Source: Tridacna crocea
Lineage: Eukaryota > Mollusca > Bivalvia > Cardiida > Cardiidae
DNA: 64,000 bases
NCBI GenBank assembly: GCA_943736015.1
Contig: OX031061.1
Span: 12,657,290-12,721,289 of the forward strand
Direction: 5' to 3'
In this document: positions 11,692-24,600 of the stretch, piece after piece
Numbering within the stretch: the first letter of the stretch is position 1
How the letters are laid out: every line of letters begins with the position of its first letter
The notes under the pieces: model-generated
Seen by the model: the letters and a program-made list of their open reading frames with translations, nothing else
Told to the model about the DNA's origin: nothing
Databases searched by the model: none
Made by a program: the position numbers and the translations under genes

Positions 11692-11885
11692 GCCTGTATT
11701 CACCAACCATTCTTGAGAATATTCTTAGGCTTATTCTTCAGAATTTTGCCAATGTGAAAGTAACAGAACGTCTGATTGGCTAAACCGGATGGTTTAGCCA
11801 ATCAGACGTTCTGTTACTTTCACAGTCAGGAAATCTTGAAGAATAAGACCAAGAACGTTCTTGAGAATGGTTGGTGAATACGGGC
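11692..11885. mobile_element. Family C palindromic MITE with CCTGG duplication
   Basis: Termini GCCTGTATTCACCAACC and GGTTGGTGAATACGGGC; the whole element folds on itself around GGCTAAACCGGATGGTTTAGCC. Flanked by direct CCTGG at 11687-11691 and 11886-11890. Confidence 0.88.
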
Positions 11886-11951
11886 CCTGGTCATTACTCT
11901 ACGCAGATGCATTAGCCCCCCTGTAGCCAAAGCACATAGAGGGCTCTACAA

Positions 11952-12020
11952 CGTTGTCTGCGCATGTCCATTTCTTCGAAGATTCGACATTTATAGAATG
12001 CCATCTAGCGGGAGATAATG
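11952..12020 (-). mobile_element. Family D element, internally deleted (69 bp)
   Basis: Keeps both ends, CGTTGTCTGCGCATG and CTAGCGGGAGATAATG, but lacks about 280 bp between. Flanked by GGCTCTACAA and GGCTCCATAA (10 bp, two mismatches). Confidence 0.8.
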
Positions 12021-12178
12021 GGCTCCATAAAAGTCTATTTAAATTTCGGCAGTCCGTGGTGAGACGACAAAATGAAATGTGTTTTATAATATCGCAAGTT
12101 TCAACCAACACTTGTCCATTGACCTTACACCTTTAGTTACACTAATTAATGGACAGGAGACATACATACTAGATCTAG

Positions 12179-12412
12179 TTAACTCATTACCAAACGACAA
12201 TATTTTAGAACGGTCCAAATTAAAAGCATTTGCAGACGACAAAATAAAAGTGACTGAAAATCTAAAATTCGTTTTGTGAAGGATAGAAAACATCATGGGA
12301 AAAGGAGAAAATGCTGGTTACCAGCATTTTCTCCTTTTCCCACAATATTTACTATTTAAAGGCTTCTTACCCAGGGGCGTCAAAAAGTAGGGGTTGTATG
12401 GTAATGGGTTAA
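12179..12412 (+). mobile_element. Family A MITE, complete
   Basis: TTAA at both ends; left CTCATTACCAAACGAC, right GTATGGTAATGGG. Hairpin near 12288-12352. Confidence 0.9.
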
Positions 12413-12508
12413 TGGAAAATAGACTTGTTCAAAGATCAGTCTGCGCAGAACGTAACGCCTAATCTCCAATAAATCTACGATCTAGATCAGCTGGCTATTG
12501 TTCGCTTT

Positions 12509-12720
12509 AACACTACCAAACAATCCTTAGCCTTCTGAAAACTTTGTTGGAAAAAGAGAAAATGCTGGTATCCAGCATTTTCTCATTTTCCAACAGTGTT
12601 TTCTACTCTTCTAACATTAAGTTTCAATATTTTCAAGAGTCGTTTCGATATTTGAGTCACGTATATTTTATCGTCTGCAAATGCTTTGAATTTGGACCAG
12701 TCCAACATTTTGTCGTTTGG
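12509..12720 (-). mobile_element. Family A MITE, right terminus eroded
   Basis: TTAACACTACCAAACAATCC opens it; hairpin arms AACTTTGTTGGAAAAAGAG; ends TTTGTCGTTTGGTG without TTAA. Confidence 0.75.
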
Positions 12721-12729
12721 TGTTGGAAA

Positions 12730-14460
12730 CACTTTTTTTTTTTTCAATTTCATCAAACTCGGCTTTCACATGTAGAGACCTATTTTTACTGCATTGTAAG
12801 AGTTCGTTAGCATGGCTCGACCAAAGTGTGCAACAACTCAGTGACAAAGATCTTATATTAAAGTTCTGTCTAAATAACCGAAAGACATTTCGGGTGGTGC
12901 TTAATTTTTTTTTGGAAAAAAAAAAGAATTCTGCTCATGTCCACGCGTAAAACTTCATGTCCAGGCCAAATATAAAATTTACCCTGAAAGTTATTTATAA
13001 CCCGTGAACTTTTCTCACAGTCAAAATGATAATGTGTATTTCATTCAATATTTCAGTGACGACTGGGAGCAACTTGTTTACACACAGATACGTAAGTAAT
13101 GTGTCATAGACACGATTAGAAGTGGGTAATCGGGTCACCCCGTTCAAGTCAGCGCTGACATTTTTACTTCAAGTTAACCAAAATACGGTCAATGACTGAC
13201 TAACCCAGCAATATCTATAGTTTGGATGATTAAATTAAAGGTGTCTTTCATTCATGAAATTTTATAACCAGCCTCCTTAAAATCAATAGAGCCAGTAATA
13301 CATGGCACCTCATAAGCGATCGTGTATACATGTGGGACAAATACCAACGTCCTACCAGCTGTTGTGTGAATCTCGGAATTACACAGGTGCTCTTTCTTAA
13401 CCAATCAAATAGCCGAATGAGAGCCGTGCCGAGTTTTTTGACCAATGAAATTGCACCGTCCAATGTTGTAGTTTCAGCCTCGAACAGGACACGTAGAATT
13501 TCGCTATTTCTCCACATTCTGAATGCTTCAAATGCAGAAACCCGAGCGTATCAAACGGCGCAACTGGCATTATGCTATTTAATAACATATCTACCATAAG
13601 CTCAAGCAATTTGAAAACTGGCCACATAATACAATTAGGTTAAATTTGAAGTTTTCAAAGTCCTCTGTCAACATGGCTTTGTTACTATTTATAGAACAGC
13701 TACCAAAGGGTTTAATATTCAGGGTTTGCAAGTACTTGTTCATGGACTTCCCTATGCTATGTCGGCATTAAATGCTGCTAGGTAAAGGTTTGTTATTCCT
13801 ACTTCACATGATTCCAGACCCAGCCGAACGCTGTATTCTTGTAAAATAGTGCTTAAAATCTTTCAAAATGGCTGAAATCGATGGATTGGGAGACGTGTAA
13901 TGTTGTAATATCTCGTCAAAATGTCGACCCAATTCAGCTGTACAAAATGGCGGCTAAATTCTGAGACTCTAAGTCAAAATTGAAATCTTTCATCATGTAA
14001 TTTTGTCGTATCATGCTGAAAACTTACTCTTAATGTAGAAAAGGACACCCATTCTAATAATTTACAGATGAAAACAGGACATTTCTGGTAAAACATAAAT
14101 GTGTTTGTCAGATCTGTAAAAATAAATGCATTGCGATTTTCAGAAAACAGACGCATTAAATTGGCAGCCATGTTGACAATCCCATGACTGAAACAAATGT
14201 TTCATCAAAAACTGTCGATCTCTGAGTAAATTTCTAAAAATAGAAGTCAACGGCAGGCTTGAAGTGACGACAAAGAGCAAATCTGATATATTGTAGTGGA
14301 CAGATAGCGAGTTAAGGGAGACACAACTAGTCATCACCCTTCGTTTTTAGCTTAAGTAGTGAATTGGAAAAAAAAAATCGTTGAACAAAAAATAATGTTA
14401 AGTGGGGTTACAACTGAAATTTGGTTATAATTACCCCTTCAAACAAACAGATATAACCCT
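12730..14460. other. No gene seen
   Basis: Unique-looking AT-rich sequence. Open frames near 13248-13627 occur on both strands and lack family features. No repeat boundary supported. Confidence 0.5.
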
Positions 14461-14469
14461 AGATTTCAT

Positions 14470-14599
14470 TAATTTTCCCACAATAATTTTTTACTCTCCA
14501 CAAAACAAATTTCAAATTGTCAGTTACTTTTATTTTTGTCGTCTGCAAATGCTTTCGATTTGGACAAGCCTAAAATTTTGTCGTTTTGTAATGAGTTAA
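14470..14599 (-). mobile_element. Family A MITE, one half
   Basis: TTCCCACAATAATTTTTTAC through GTCGTCTGCAAATGC to TGTAATGAGTTAA; hairpin partner arm missing. Confidence 0.7.
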
Positions 14600-14654
14600 T
14601 GTATTTTCATTTTGGTATATGTCAACAGACACATCAAACTACATCGAGTTCCTG

Positions 14655-15370
14655 CAGGGTTTTCCGTGACACGCAAATCCTGCGTCATAGATGCAATTTT
14701 AATTCAAATGACCCCCAAAATAAGTGACAGTGCGTCACTGGTCATGCAAGTTTTCAAGATCTAAATACTGTTCGAAATTGAGAAAAACGTCATAATTCCC
14801 AAGCCTGTTCTTGCTTCAGTGTCAGACAAACATGGTTTCTTTTTTTAACTACAGGGTTTATTTTAGATAAAAGTGGTTTTCCGGTAATTTATTTTAGAAT
14901 AAGACTGGTTTACGCATTACCGGTGTAAAGTATATTGGACACGCGCCATAAATATGGGCCTAGTCAAAGTCGTGGTTGGGTTCTCTGTATTTCATAGTAT
15001 ATTTTACATGACTTCCGATATATTAAAGTTCACATTAACGATCTGTGCTGTTAGCGGAAAACTAACATTATGACGAAGAAAAATGTAGTATTCTTCTATC
15101 GTCTGCTTCCTACAACTGCCGATCAAGCCACGAAACAAAAGTGTTTGGTCTGTTAAAAAGTGACATTGACCTTTCCATCAGAAATGATCGACCGACTTTT
15201 CAATTTTGGAAGTTGGCGTTTAAAGGTAAAATGCATTGTAAATCGTGCTTGAAGTTGATGACGAGGACATCCATTTTTTGTTACCCCCTCAAATTAACAA
15301 AATAACCCTCAACTAATGAGGAAAAGGGTCATAATGACCCCCCAGTTTTCAGAGCCGAGGGAAAACCCTG
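14655..15370. mobile_element. TIR element with 5-bp duplication, hAT-like
   Basis: Ends CAGGGTTTTCC and GGAAAACCCTG are exact inverses, flanked by direct TCCTG at 14650-14654 and 15371-15375. CAGGG-type ends with short duplications are common in hAT elements. No transposase seen; non-autonomous. It ends 44 bp before the acceptor of INO80D's first coding exon. Confidence 0.75.
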
Positions 15371-15414
15371 TCCTGTATATACAAAATGTTTAGCACTTTC
15401 TTCTTGTCTTACAG

Positions 15415-15670
15415 GTTTCAAATGGCAAACCTAATGACCATCAGGAGGGGCAATGTATGAAGGGAAAAACATTCATTTTTCACTCGTTGATCAGAAGCCC
15501 CTATGTTCATTCAGTGGAAAAGTATGTAACCAGCGTCGCCTCAACAAATATGGATTTTGTGTTAGGCACATTCTCGAGGATCCAAACGCGCCATTTAAAA
15601 GATGTGCATATGTTGCCAAGTCAAGTAGACAGACTTGCACACAACCCATACCAAAGAATGAAGAAAGAGA
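15415..15670 (+). CDS. INO80D: INO80D coding exon 1 with 5' UTR part
   Basis: A pyrimidine-rich stretch ending in ACAG at 15411-15414 is an acceptor, so at least one non-coding exon lies upstream. The ATG is at 15453. Residues 1-72 carry the first zinc module (C18 to C62) and the conserved APFKRC and PIPKNEER segments. The donor GTAAGA at 15671 leaves phase 2, and the split codon 73 completes E just before the Y-C-N-N-H zinc ligands. Confidence 0.93.
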
Positions 15671-18600
15671 GTAAGACTTTATGATGTTTTTCCTGACCAA
15701 TTTTTAATTCTATGCTTAAAAAACAAATTGCAAATAATAAATGTGGCTGGTTACTAATATCTTTTCCTTTATCCACATTATGTTCAAAAGTCTTTTATCC
15801 CAAGACTGAGAAAACCAAAAGTGTTTTCAAAATCGTAATGTGCACTGCAGTTGTAAAAACCTTGGATAATGTGTAATGGGTTAGTCTACTACCTCATACA
15901 GTTAACCCTTTACCACATGAGAAAATTTTGGACTGGTCCAAGTCCTAATTGAAAGCATTTGAAGACGACAAAATAAAGTGACTAAAAAATTAAAATTTGA
16001 CTTGGAAAGGGTAGAAAACACTGTGGGAAAAAGTAGAAAATCCTGCTTACCAGCATTTTCTCCTTTTCCCACAGTGTTTTCAAAAGGCTTCTTTCTCAGG
16101 GTCGTTAAAAGTCAGGATTGTGTGGTAAAGAATTAAATTCTGTATTATAATATGGCCTGCAACACGCACAAAGGGGTATTTGAACATTTCCGTAAAGTGT
16201 CATTCTGATCAGTCCTCGCAGACTAATCTGAGACCTCATTTTACAACTGCAGTGGATTTTGTGCTACAGTAGACTCGTGCAAAGCAGAAAATTACATAGA
16301 AACAGACTGCACAGGCTGATCTGAGACTACACTACGCAAATGCCCAAATGCCCTTTTTCGCACGTTGCAGGCTACACAAGTGGAATTCATTCAATGAATA
16401 TGAAGATAAGCCGTTATTAAAGACTTGAGTGAAAACTATGGCAAAGAAATGAACAGTGGAATGTTGTTGTTGAAGTTAATAGCATGAAGGCAGCATTGTA
16501 ATCTGTCGGAAGAAGTGAATTGAAATGTTGACCTACTGTTGTGAATTAGCTCTGCTCAGTGAAAAAGGGGAAGAATGGTTCTACAAGAAAATATGACCCA
16601 CATCATTGTGTGTAGACTGCTTGCTGACATAGGTCTAAATTATATGCTGTACTTGGCTAATTTTCTGCATCTCAAAGTTCCAGTCTTTCTCAAGGTCAAG
16701 TGGGTTGTTAGACTGAATTTATGTCATTGATCCATATTTAGGTGATGACTGGCTTGGTATCATGCATCTTGAAAAGGCTTCATGCATTATGAAAACGCAT
16801 AATGAAAAAAATCCCCTTTTCCTATAGCATTGCTCATTTAAGCCTTTCCTCCACATATACTTGTTTTAACACAATGAAGAAAAAAGCTTCAGGAAAACAT
16901 TGTGAGAAAAGGTGAAACTGCTCATTTTGAGCAATTTCACCTTTTCTCACAATGTTTTCTGTGCAATCATTATCTTAAATCTACTAGTAGCCACATTTCA
17001 GTTGTCGCCGGCAGCTTCTTTGAATTCAGGACGGTCTCAAAATGGAGTAATAAGTGGATAAATGAATGATTTTTATTCATTGACAGATACTGTAACAACC
17101 ACATGCAGGTGCTTGGAATGTTACCCAAGAAGGCAAGGAAGCCGAAGAAAGAGAAAGAAAAACTGGTGCCTTCATTACCAGAACCGTTCTCCTCCCAGCC
17201 AGGGACAGTATCAGTGCCACTCTTTTTGCAAAGCAGATCAAAGCCAAAACTTCCTGTTAGTGGGTTTAAAACCAAACTTACATCAGGGAAAATATCTGCC
17301 ATGTCAGAGAAAGATGACGTGTATGCATTTCCAGCTGATGTGTCAGACAATGTAAACAGATCGAATGTTTCTACAATGATAACTAGTGTTGCAATACAAG
17401 ACCTTTCTCCGTCAAGTTCTAAAACTGTCACCTACAGTACATTGACAACAAAGACTGCTGGCAATGAGGGGGCTGGCTCTCACTCATCAAATCTGGCTAA
17501 AATCTACCCAGAGCTGGCAGAGAAACTAGAAAAAATTAAACCAAAATTAGCCGATCCAAAACTTAAAGGTAAAGTGAAAAGTTCAAGAACAATGAATAGC
17601 CTGCAGACAAAAATTGCTCAGAATAAGATAAAGGATAAGTTGAAACGTAATCAGTCGTCATCTAATGCTTCGTCCCAGTCACAGTCTCCCAGTCATGGAT
17701 ATACAAATCTGAACTCGCCAGGTTGTCAAGTAAGTCCAACAAGTTCTCCAAATGTACCTGTATCCTCACCAAGTGTTCTACAGACTTCAACAGGTTCAAA
17801 ATCTACATCAGAACCTCAATCTACAGACAGTAATTATGTCAGTGAACAAAACAGTGTAAATATTAGTGCATCTAGTTTATCATCTCAGCAACCTTTCCAC
17901 GGTCTTTCACAATTCAACTTGCTAAATACATTAAACTTACAGAGCCTGAATTCAAGTCTGGCCCAACTTGGATTTCCTATACCGGCTGCCAGTGATATTG
18001 AACAAACATTGAAACAGTTAGCTAAGGCAGCAAACATTTCTTTAGAAGGGGCGTCCACACAATCTGACAGAACAACTCAGATGCAGCCATCTTCAGCACC
18101 AGTTATACCTGGTCTTCCTGGGGGGTGTTTTCCAAGAACACCTGATCTACTTGGAGTGTTGAAACCAGCTTTCACATCCTTGTCAGGACCACCCCCTCCA
18201 TATTCAAGTATTCATCACAAACCAAGTGTTACTGTGTCACCAAATGCTCCTCATACCACTACAAAAGGATCAGCTAATGCACTTTGTGTCACAGACTCTG
18301 TGAAATCTTCTTTATCATCTCAACTAGTGTCTGCTCCAACATTGGCATTACAGAAAACTAGTCTTTCAGAGGAGAACATATCTAAAACTGTGCCAAGTGT
18401 AGCAGCATTAAAAACCTATTCATCAGCAACACCATCACTACAGACAGGATTGGTACAGAAACAGTCAGCTGTAGCGTTGCCATCAACAGTATCATCATCA
18501 GTTGCTTCAGTCCCATCAACACATTTAGAATCAGTTCCCAAGCCTCTTGTCCACAATTTACAAAGTCAAAAAGAATCTAAATTACCAGATTCTAATGAGC

Positions 18601-21600
18601 AGAATGTATCAAATTTGATAACTCACAAACAAAAACCTCCAAAGTTAAAAAGCAGGTTTAGAAATACTTCAGCATTATCAAAGCGTCCAGTTCCAGTATT
18701 TACATTACCAATGACTTTAGCAAAGCCTCAAAAAATAAGGAAGTTACTTTCAGATGATGAGATGAAAAAATTCAAGAAGAAAAGTGCTATTAGTTATTAC
18801 AAAAAGTACAAACTGAGAAAGCAATGTGATCATGATTTAATCATATCTGGTAAGTCTCTCATCTTTTTTATTGTTTCAAAGTGCTCAAGTCGAGCTTTTG
18901 TGATAGTGTTGTGTCTGTTTTACATTGTGTGTTGTCCAGGGCTCGTATTCACCAACTGTTCTTAAGAACGTTCTTTGTCTTCTTATTCTCCAAGATTTTC
19001 TATATTTGAAAGTAACACAACTTCTGATTGGCTAAACCATTTGCTTTAGCTAATCAGAGGTTGTGTTGCTTACACATTCAGAAAATCTGGAGAATGAGAC
19101 TTAAGAATGTTCTCAAGAATGGTTTGTGAATACAGGCCCAGGTGTCAACAATCACTTTGGGTGCACATGTACTCTAGAGGCTATATTTTCAATCCAGTAC
19201 TCATGAAACTTGGTCAGAATGTTTGTCTTCATATTATCTTGGACAAATTTGAAATTTGATCACACATGGTCACAAAGTAGGTAATTATTCCAAAGGCCCC
19301 ATGTAAGTCAGATACTTCAGAAACTTGGTCCGAGTGTTTGTCTTGATGATAACTACGACATGTGACATTGGGTCACATCAATTCAAAAAATAGGTTAGTG
19401 GGACATGTCTTAGAAAACCTTGTGTGCATTCTAGAGGCTATGTTTCCAGTTTGACGCTTTCTAAATAAACTCGATCAAATTTTTTTTCTGGATAATGTTT
19501 TGAGCAACTTTTAAACTAGGTCATGTTTGATCAAAAAGTAAGTCACTAACCTAAAAGCATTTGCAGATGAGAAAACAAATGTGACCCAAATATTAAACCC
19601 TGTTTTGGGAAGGATGGAAAATACTATGGGAAAAGAAGGAAATGTTTGTTATCTGCATTTTCTCCTTTTTCCACAATGTTTGCAGAGGCCTTTTCATTAG
19701 TAGCACTATTAAAATCTGTCAGTAATGCACCTGGATATTGTTCCTTTCCCATACAATTGAGTGTATGGATTATATGGAGTTAATCATGCCATAAAGTTAG
19801 TTGTACATGTATGTTCCTCTAGGGTGAAGTTGCCTGAAGGTTGAATGGCAATGACGTTAACTATTTACACATGCTGAATCTACACTATCCATGTTGCACT
19901 AGCAGTTGATAAATATGCTACAGAAAATTAAACCTGAATGTAGCAATTCCAGAGCTGTTTATCTGCCATGTACATGTATCTGGCAAATATCTAGAAATTA
20001 ATTATAAATGAAAAAAACATTTGTATAAGTTGAATGCTGTGTAAGTTTTTTTGTTTTTCATTTGTAAACAATGCTTTGTGGTGATTATTGTAGGGTTTGA
20101 CAGCTCAGATAACAGTGATCTTTCAGACTGTGATATGTTACCATGGCAACCAGACTGGTTTAAAGTCTCCTCAGATGAAGAAGGCTGTGATGATGATGAG
20201 TGAGTAATGCATGACATGTTAAAAAATGGGTGCAACTGTCTCTTTGCAAAATGAGTTGATCCATGCTCTGACAAAACGGGGCTTAATGCATCTCGGTGAT
20301 AAATGATACCGTCCAGCCCAAGCCATGACGCCCACCCGCTCGGCTCAATGATGAGCGTATCAGACTCATAACCTGGTGGTTGTGAGTTAGATACCCGGTT
20401 GAGGCAAACTTTCTTTCCGCCTCTCACCTCTGCTGAAGTAAGTGAGATGGTAGTCAGTGGCTTTGGAAAGAAAGTTGTGTAAGTACCGGTATGAGAGAGT
20501 CAGGAAACACATGTGCGTCACAGACTGCCATGATATGACCATAGCTGCTAAAGTGGCGTTAAACCCCAATACAACCAACCAACCCAAGTCATGACATAAT
20601 TATGGATCCATAAGAGTCACTTTTTACAACAATTATTTTAATCATAAGGTAGACAGGTCTTTTGACAAGCAGTAAATTGACTAATAGTGAAATGTTTTGG
20701 CCCAGGTGAGCCTGTGCGAACAGCGCCGGCTGACCTGGGTCGATACATTTCACAGACGCATTGATCCCCCTTTTCACAGAGCATGGCTTAACTCTTTACC
20801 ACACAAGAAAAATTTAGACTGGTCCAAATTGAAAGCATTTGTAGACGACAAAATAAAGGTGACTAGAAAATAGAAATTTGTTCTAGGAAGGGTAGAAAAC
20901 ACTGTGGGAAAAGGAGAAAATGCTGGTTACCAGCATTTTCTCCTTTTCCCACAGTGTTTTCAAAAGGCTTCTTTCTTAGGGGCGTCAAAAGTAGGGATTG
21001 TGTGGTAATGGGTTAATTATAACTTGCACTTTACTGGGAAGCTTTGAGATAAATTTTGCTTGAACATATGGCAAAAAATTACGAATTAAAACTTAGGATG
21101 TATACATGTAGGTTACGCCATTTAGATATAGTTGCAGAAATTTGATTCTCTACCAAATGACAAAATTTTAGAACGGTCCAAAATGAAAGTACATGTACTT
21201 GCAGAAGAGAAAATGAATGTTATCCAAAAATAGAAATTTGTTTCAAGCAAGACAGAAAACATTGAGAGAAAAGAAGAAAATGCTGGTTACAGCATTTACT
21301 CCCTTTCCCACAATGTTTTCAAAAGGATTCTATCTTTGGGTTGTAAAAACCAGTGATTGTTTGTTAAAGGTTTAAGAATTTTCCATATTGTAAAGAGGAC
21401 CATTCTAAGGTTGTTTCTCTTGCTTTCCCTCCTGTACTACATTGGTCCTGATAAGGGAATTATGTAGTTTTTATCCTTCATCTTTTTGCATGACAAATAT
21501 ACATGTAATTATGCCTTTGAGATAAAATCTTAACCAAATCTTATCATTTTTTTTTGACAAATTGATTTATGCTTTTTTTTGAAGATTGGAAACAAAATTT

Positions 21601-24600
21601 GCCTGAAATTTTATGAAGTCCTCACATAATAACATACAATAAATCAAATTATATTTTTCACAACACCCTCAAGGGAATCAAGGATAAAAACAAAGCAATA
21701 CAGGTAAAAGGACCAATGCGTTGTTTGGTAACAATGACATTAGTCTTTATCTAGCAAGGGAGATAATTTGGCTCACAAGAATAGCCCCCTTCCCCCATTA
21801 ACTTAACACAGATTTCTACATGATGCTGATTTTTATTTATTCTTTTTCTGTTTCATTTTTTCAGGTGTGACTATGATATGAGAACAACAAAACTGGCCCT
21901 TGTCAGAGCTCAATTAAGACGTCGGTGTTTTCAGGCCAGGCAGTCATATCGTGCAAACTTGTCTGTTTGTCGACAAAATAATGATTCTACCTCTACACTT
22001 ATTCAGGCAGCTAAAGATGGAGCCCGTTGTGCTGTTTCCACATTGAATGAAATAAATGGGAAACAACCTAAACCTGTGGATAGGTAAGAGAAGCATTCAC
22101 TAGTCCAAAAAATAGTAAAGTTTATACCAAACCATCAGTCAATAACTGATGGTTACATGGGACCAGTGGCTTGGATAAAATACACATGTACTTCAGAAAT
22201 TCCACGAAAGCATGGACAGGTGCATATGCCACCACAATATGACAAAGTATGTTGAAAAGTTTGTTAAGTGTTAACCCTTTACTCCACAGATACTCATTTC
22301 TACGCATTGCTTTTAGGAGCCTTTTGAAAACATTGTTGTAAAAGGTGAAATTGCTTGTGATGAGCAATTTCACCTTTTGTTACAATGTTTTCTATGCTAT
22401 CAAAAGGTGTCACATACACATAAGAAATGGCTTCATCCATTCTGTTATTTAGGGTCAATTAGGGATACCATAGAAATGCCTAATGGGGTAAAGGGTTAAC
22501 TCTTTACAAATAACAAGATTTTAGACTGGTCCAAATTAACAGCATTTGCAGACAACAGATGAAAGGTTTCACAAATTAGATTTTTTTTTCTTTTTTGGAA
22601 AGGTTAGAAAACATTGTTGGAAAAGGAGAAAATGCTGGTTACCAGTATTTTCTCCTTTTCCCACAGTGTTTTCTATAGGCTTCTTTCTCAGGGTTGTTAA
22701 AAGTTGGGATTGTGTGGTAAAAAATTGTTTGTCTTGCTACTGACCACTTGAAAAACATTGCAGAGAAAGGAGAAATTTACAGCATTTTCTCCTTTTCCAA
22801 CAATGTTTTCTGTAGGCTTCTTTCTCAGGGTTGTTAAAAGTTAGGATTGTGTGGTAAAGAGTTAAAATCCCAATAAATCCAATTCATGGTTATATTTCAG
22901 GTATAAAACAAGAGGTCTGGACAAAAGACGATGTCTATATAAGGATGATAATGAAGTGCAGTGTAAAGGAAATGTGGTACCATACACAAATCATTGTATT
23001 AAACGTATCCTTTCTTTTTTGGTTGTTACACCCCGCAAAACAAATGTTTTCAGGGAATCAGTCAGTCTGTCCATGTTTCAGTTGGTGTGTCCGTCTGTGC
23101 ACAAAATACTGTCAAAGGGCTGGCGGCAGTATAAAGTCACATTCAATAACAGCTCTTTGTGTTCTTCAACAGCACTGTTGAAGTCTATCAGTAATGCAGC
23201 CGAATATTATTCCTTTACCATACAATTAAGTGTTAAAGGACCATAATATTCATTGATGACTATTCATTGTGGAAAACAATTGTTAGAAAAGGAGAAAATC
23301 CTGGTAACCTGTGTTTAAACCCTTTACTCCATAGATACTCATTTCTACGCATTGCTTGTAGGAGCCTTTGAAAAACATTGTGACAAAAGGTGAAATTGCT
23401 CGTGACGAGCAATTTCACCTTTTGTCACAATGTTTTCTATGCTATCAAAAGGCGTCATATACCCATAAAAAAACAGCTTCATCCTTGCTGTTATTTATGG
23501 TCAATTAGAGACACCATAGAAATGTCCTATGGGGTAAAGGGTCAAGCTTGATTGTTTTCAAAGAAAACATTGTGATACTAGTATTGTCATAGGTTTTGTT
23601 GTCTTGTAGGTTGTTATTTAATAGCATCCAGTAGAATTCCTTAATTGTTAAGATTTATGTGTGAGCAGTGTTTTAGCAAAAGGGGGTTTAATGTATCTAT
23701 ATGCATATTACCAAGCAAAATATTGCATAACATTGGATCCATGAAAGCAGGTTTATCTCACAGTTGAATGAATAATGAGGTAGACTAATCTTTGATTTGC
23801 AGAAGAAAATTTAGCAATAGCTAAAAGATGCAATCGAGGTCACCTTTCGTGGGCTGAAAAGGCTAATATCTTTTTTTACTTTTGGCAGATGCATTAAAGT
23901 CCGCTTTTCATAGAGCATGGCTCATATCTGTTTTTCCCCCATTTCAAGAGATTCAAGCAGGTAGTAACAACAGTATTGGAAAATCCCAGAGGTAGTTTAG
24001 TCATCCCACATCATCCTGAGATTTAAAGGCCTTAACCCATTACCACACAATCCCTACTTTTGACGCCCCATGAGAAAAAAGCCTTTTGAAAACACTGTGG
24101 GAAAAGGAGAAAATGCTGGTAACCAGCATTTTCTCCTTTTCCCACAGTGTTTTCTACCCTTCCCAGAACAAATTTCAAATTTTCAGTCACCTATGTTTTG
24201 TCGTCTGCAAATGCTTTCAATTTGGACCAGTCTAAATTTTTCTTGTGTGGTAATGGGTTAAGGAGATAGCTTTTTGAAAACCTTGTGGGAAAAAGAGAAA
24301 ATGCTTGTAACCAGCTTTTTCTCCTTTTCTCACAAGCTTATCTACACTTCCACAGATACTTACCATTCTTGTACCTCGGCAAAACGAATGTTTTGGGGAA
24401 TATACTGGGATCATCCTGTCTGTCCGTGGATTTGTCTGTGTTTCTGCGTACAAAATACCAGCAATTGCCTGTTTCTGTCAAAGCGCGGGCAGGGGTATTA
24501 ACCCATTACCACACAATCCCTACTTTTGAAGCCCCTGAGAAAGAAGCCTTTCGAAAACATTGTGGAAAAAGGAGAAAATGCTGGTAACCAGCATTTTCTC

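Noticed and set aside
13248-13627. Overlapping 76-89-residue frames on both strands
   Set aside because: No domain, no splice context, and mutually overlapping on opposite strands.
16970-17431. 153-residue minus-strand frame
   Set aside because: Antisense shadow of INO80D exon 2 and its intron border.
17103-18965. A single-exon 620-residue gene starting at 17103
   Set aside because: The frame continues upstream through a clear acceptor into YCNNH, joining in phase to the 15453 exon; its 3' end past 18849 is intron and MITE.
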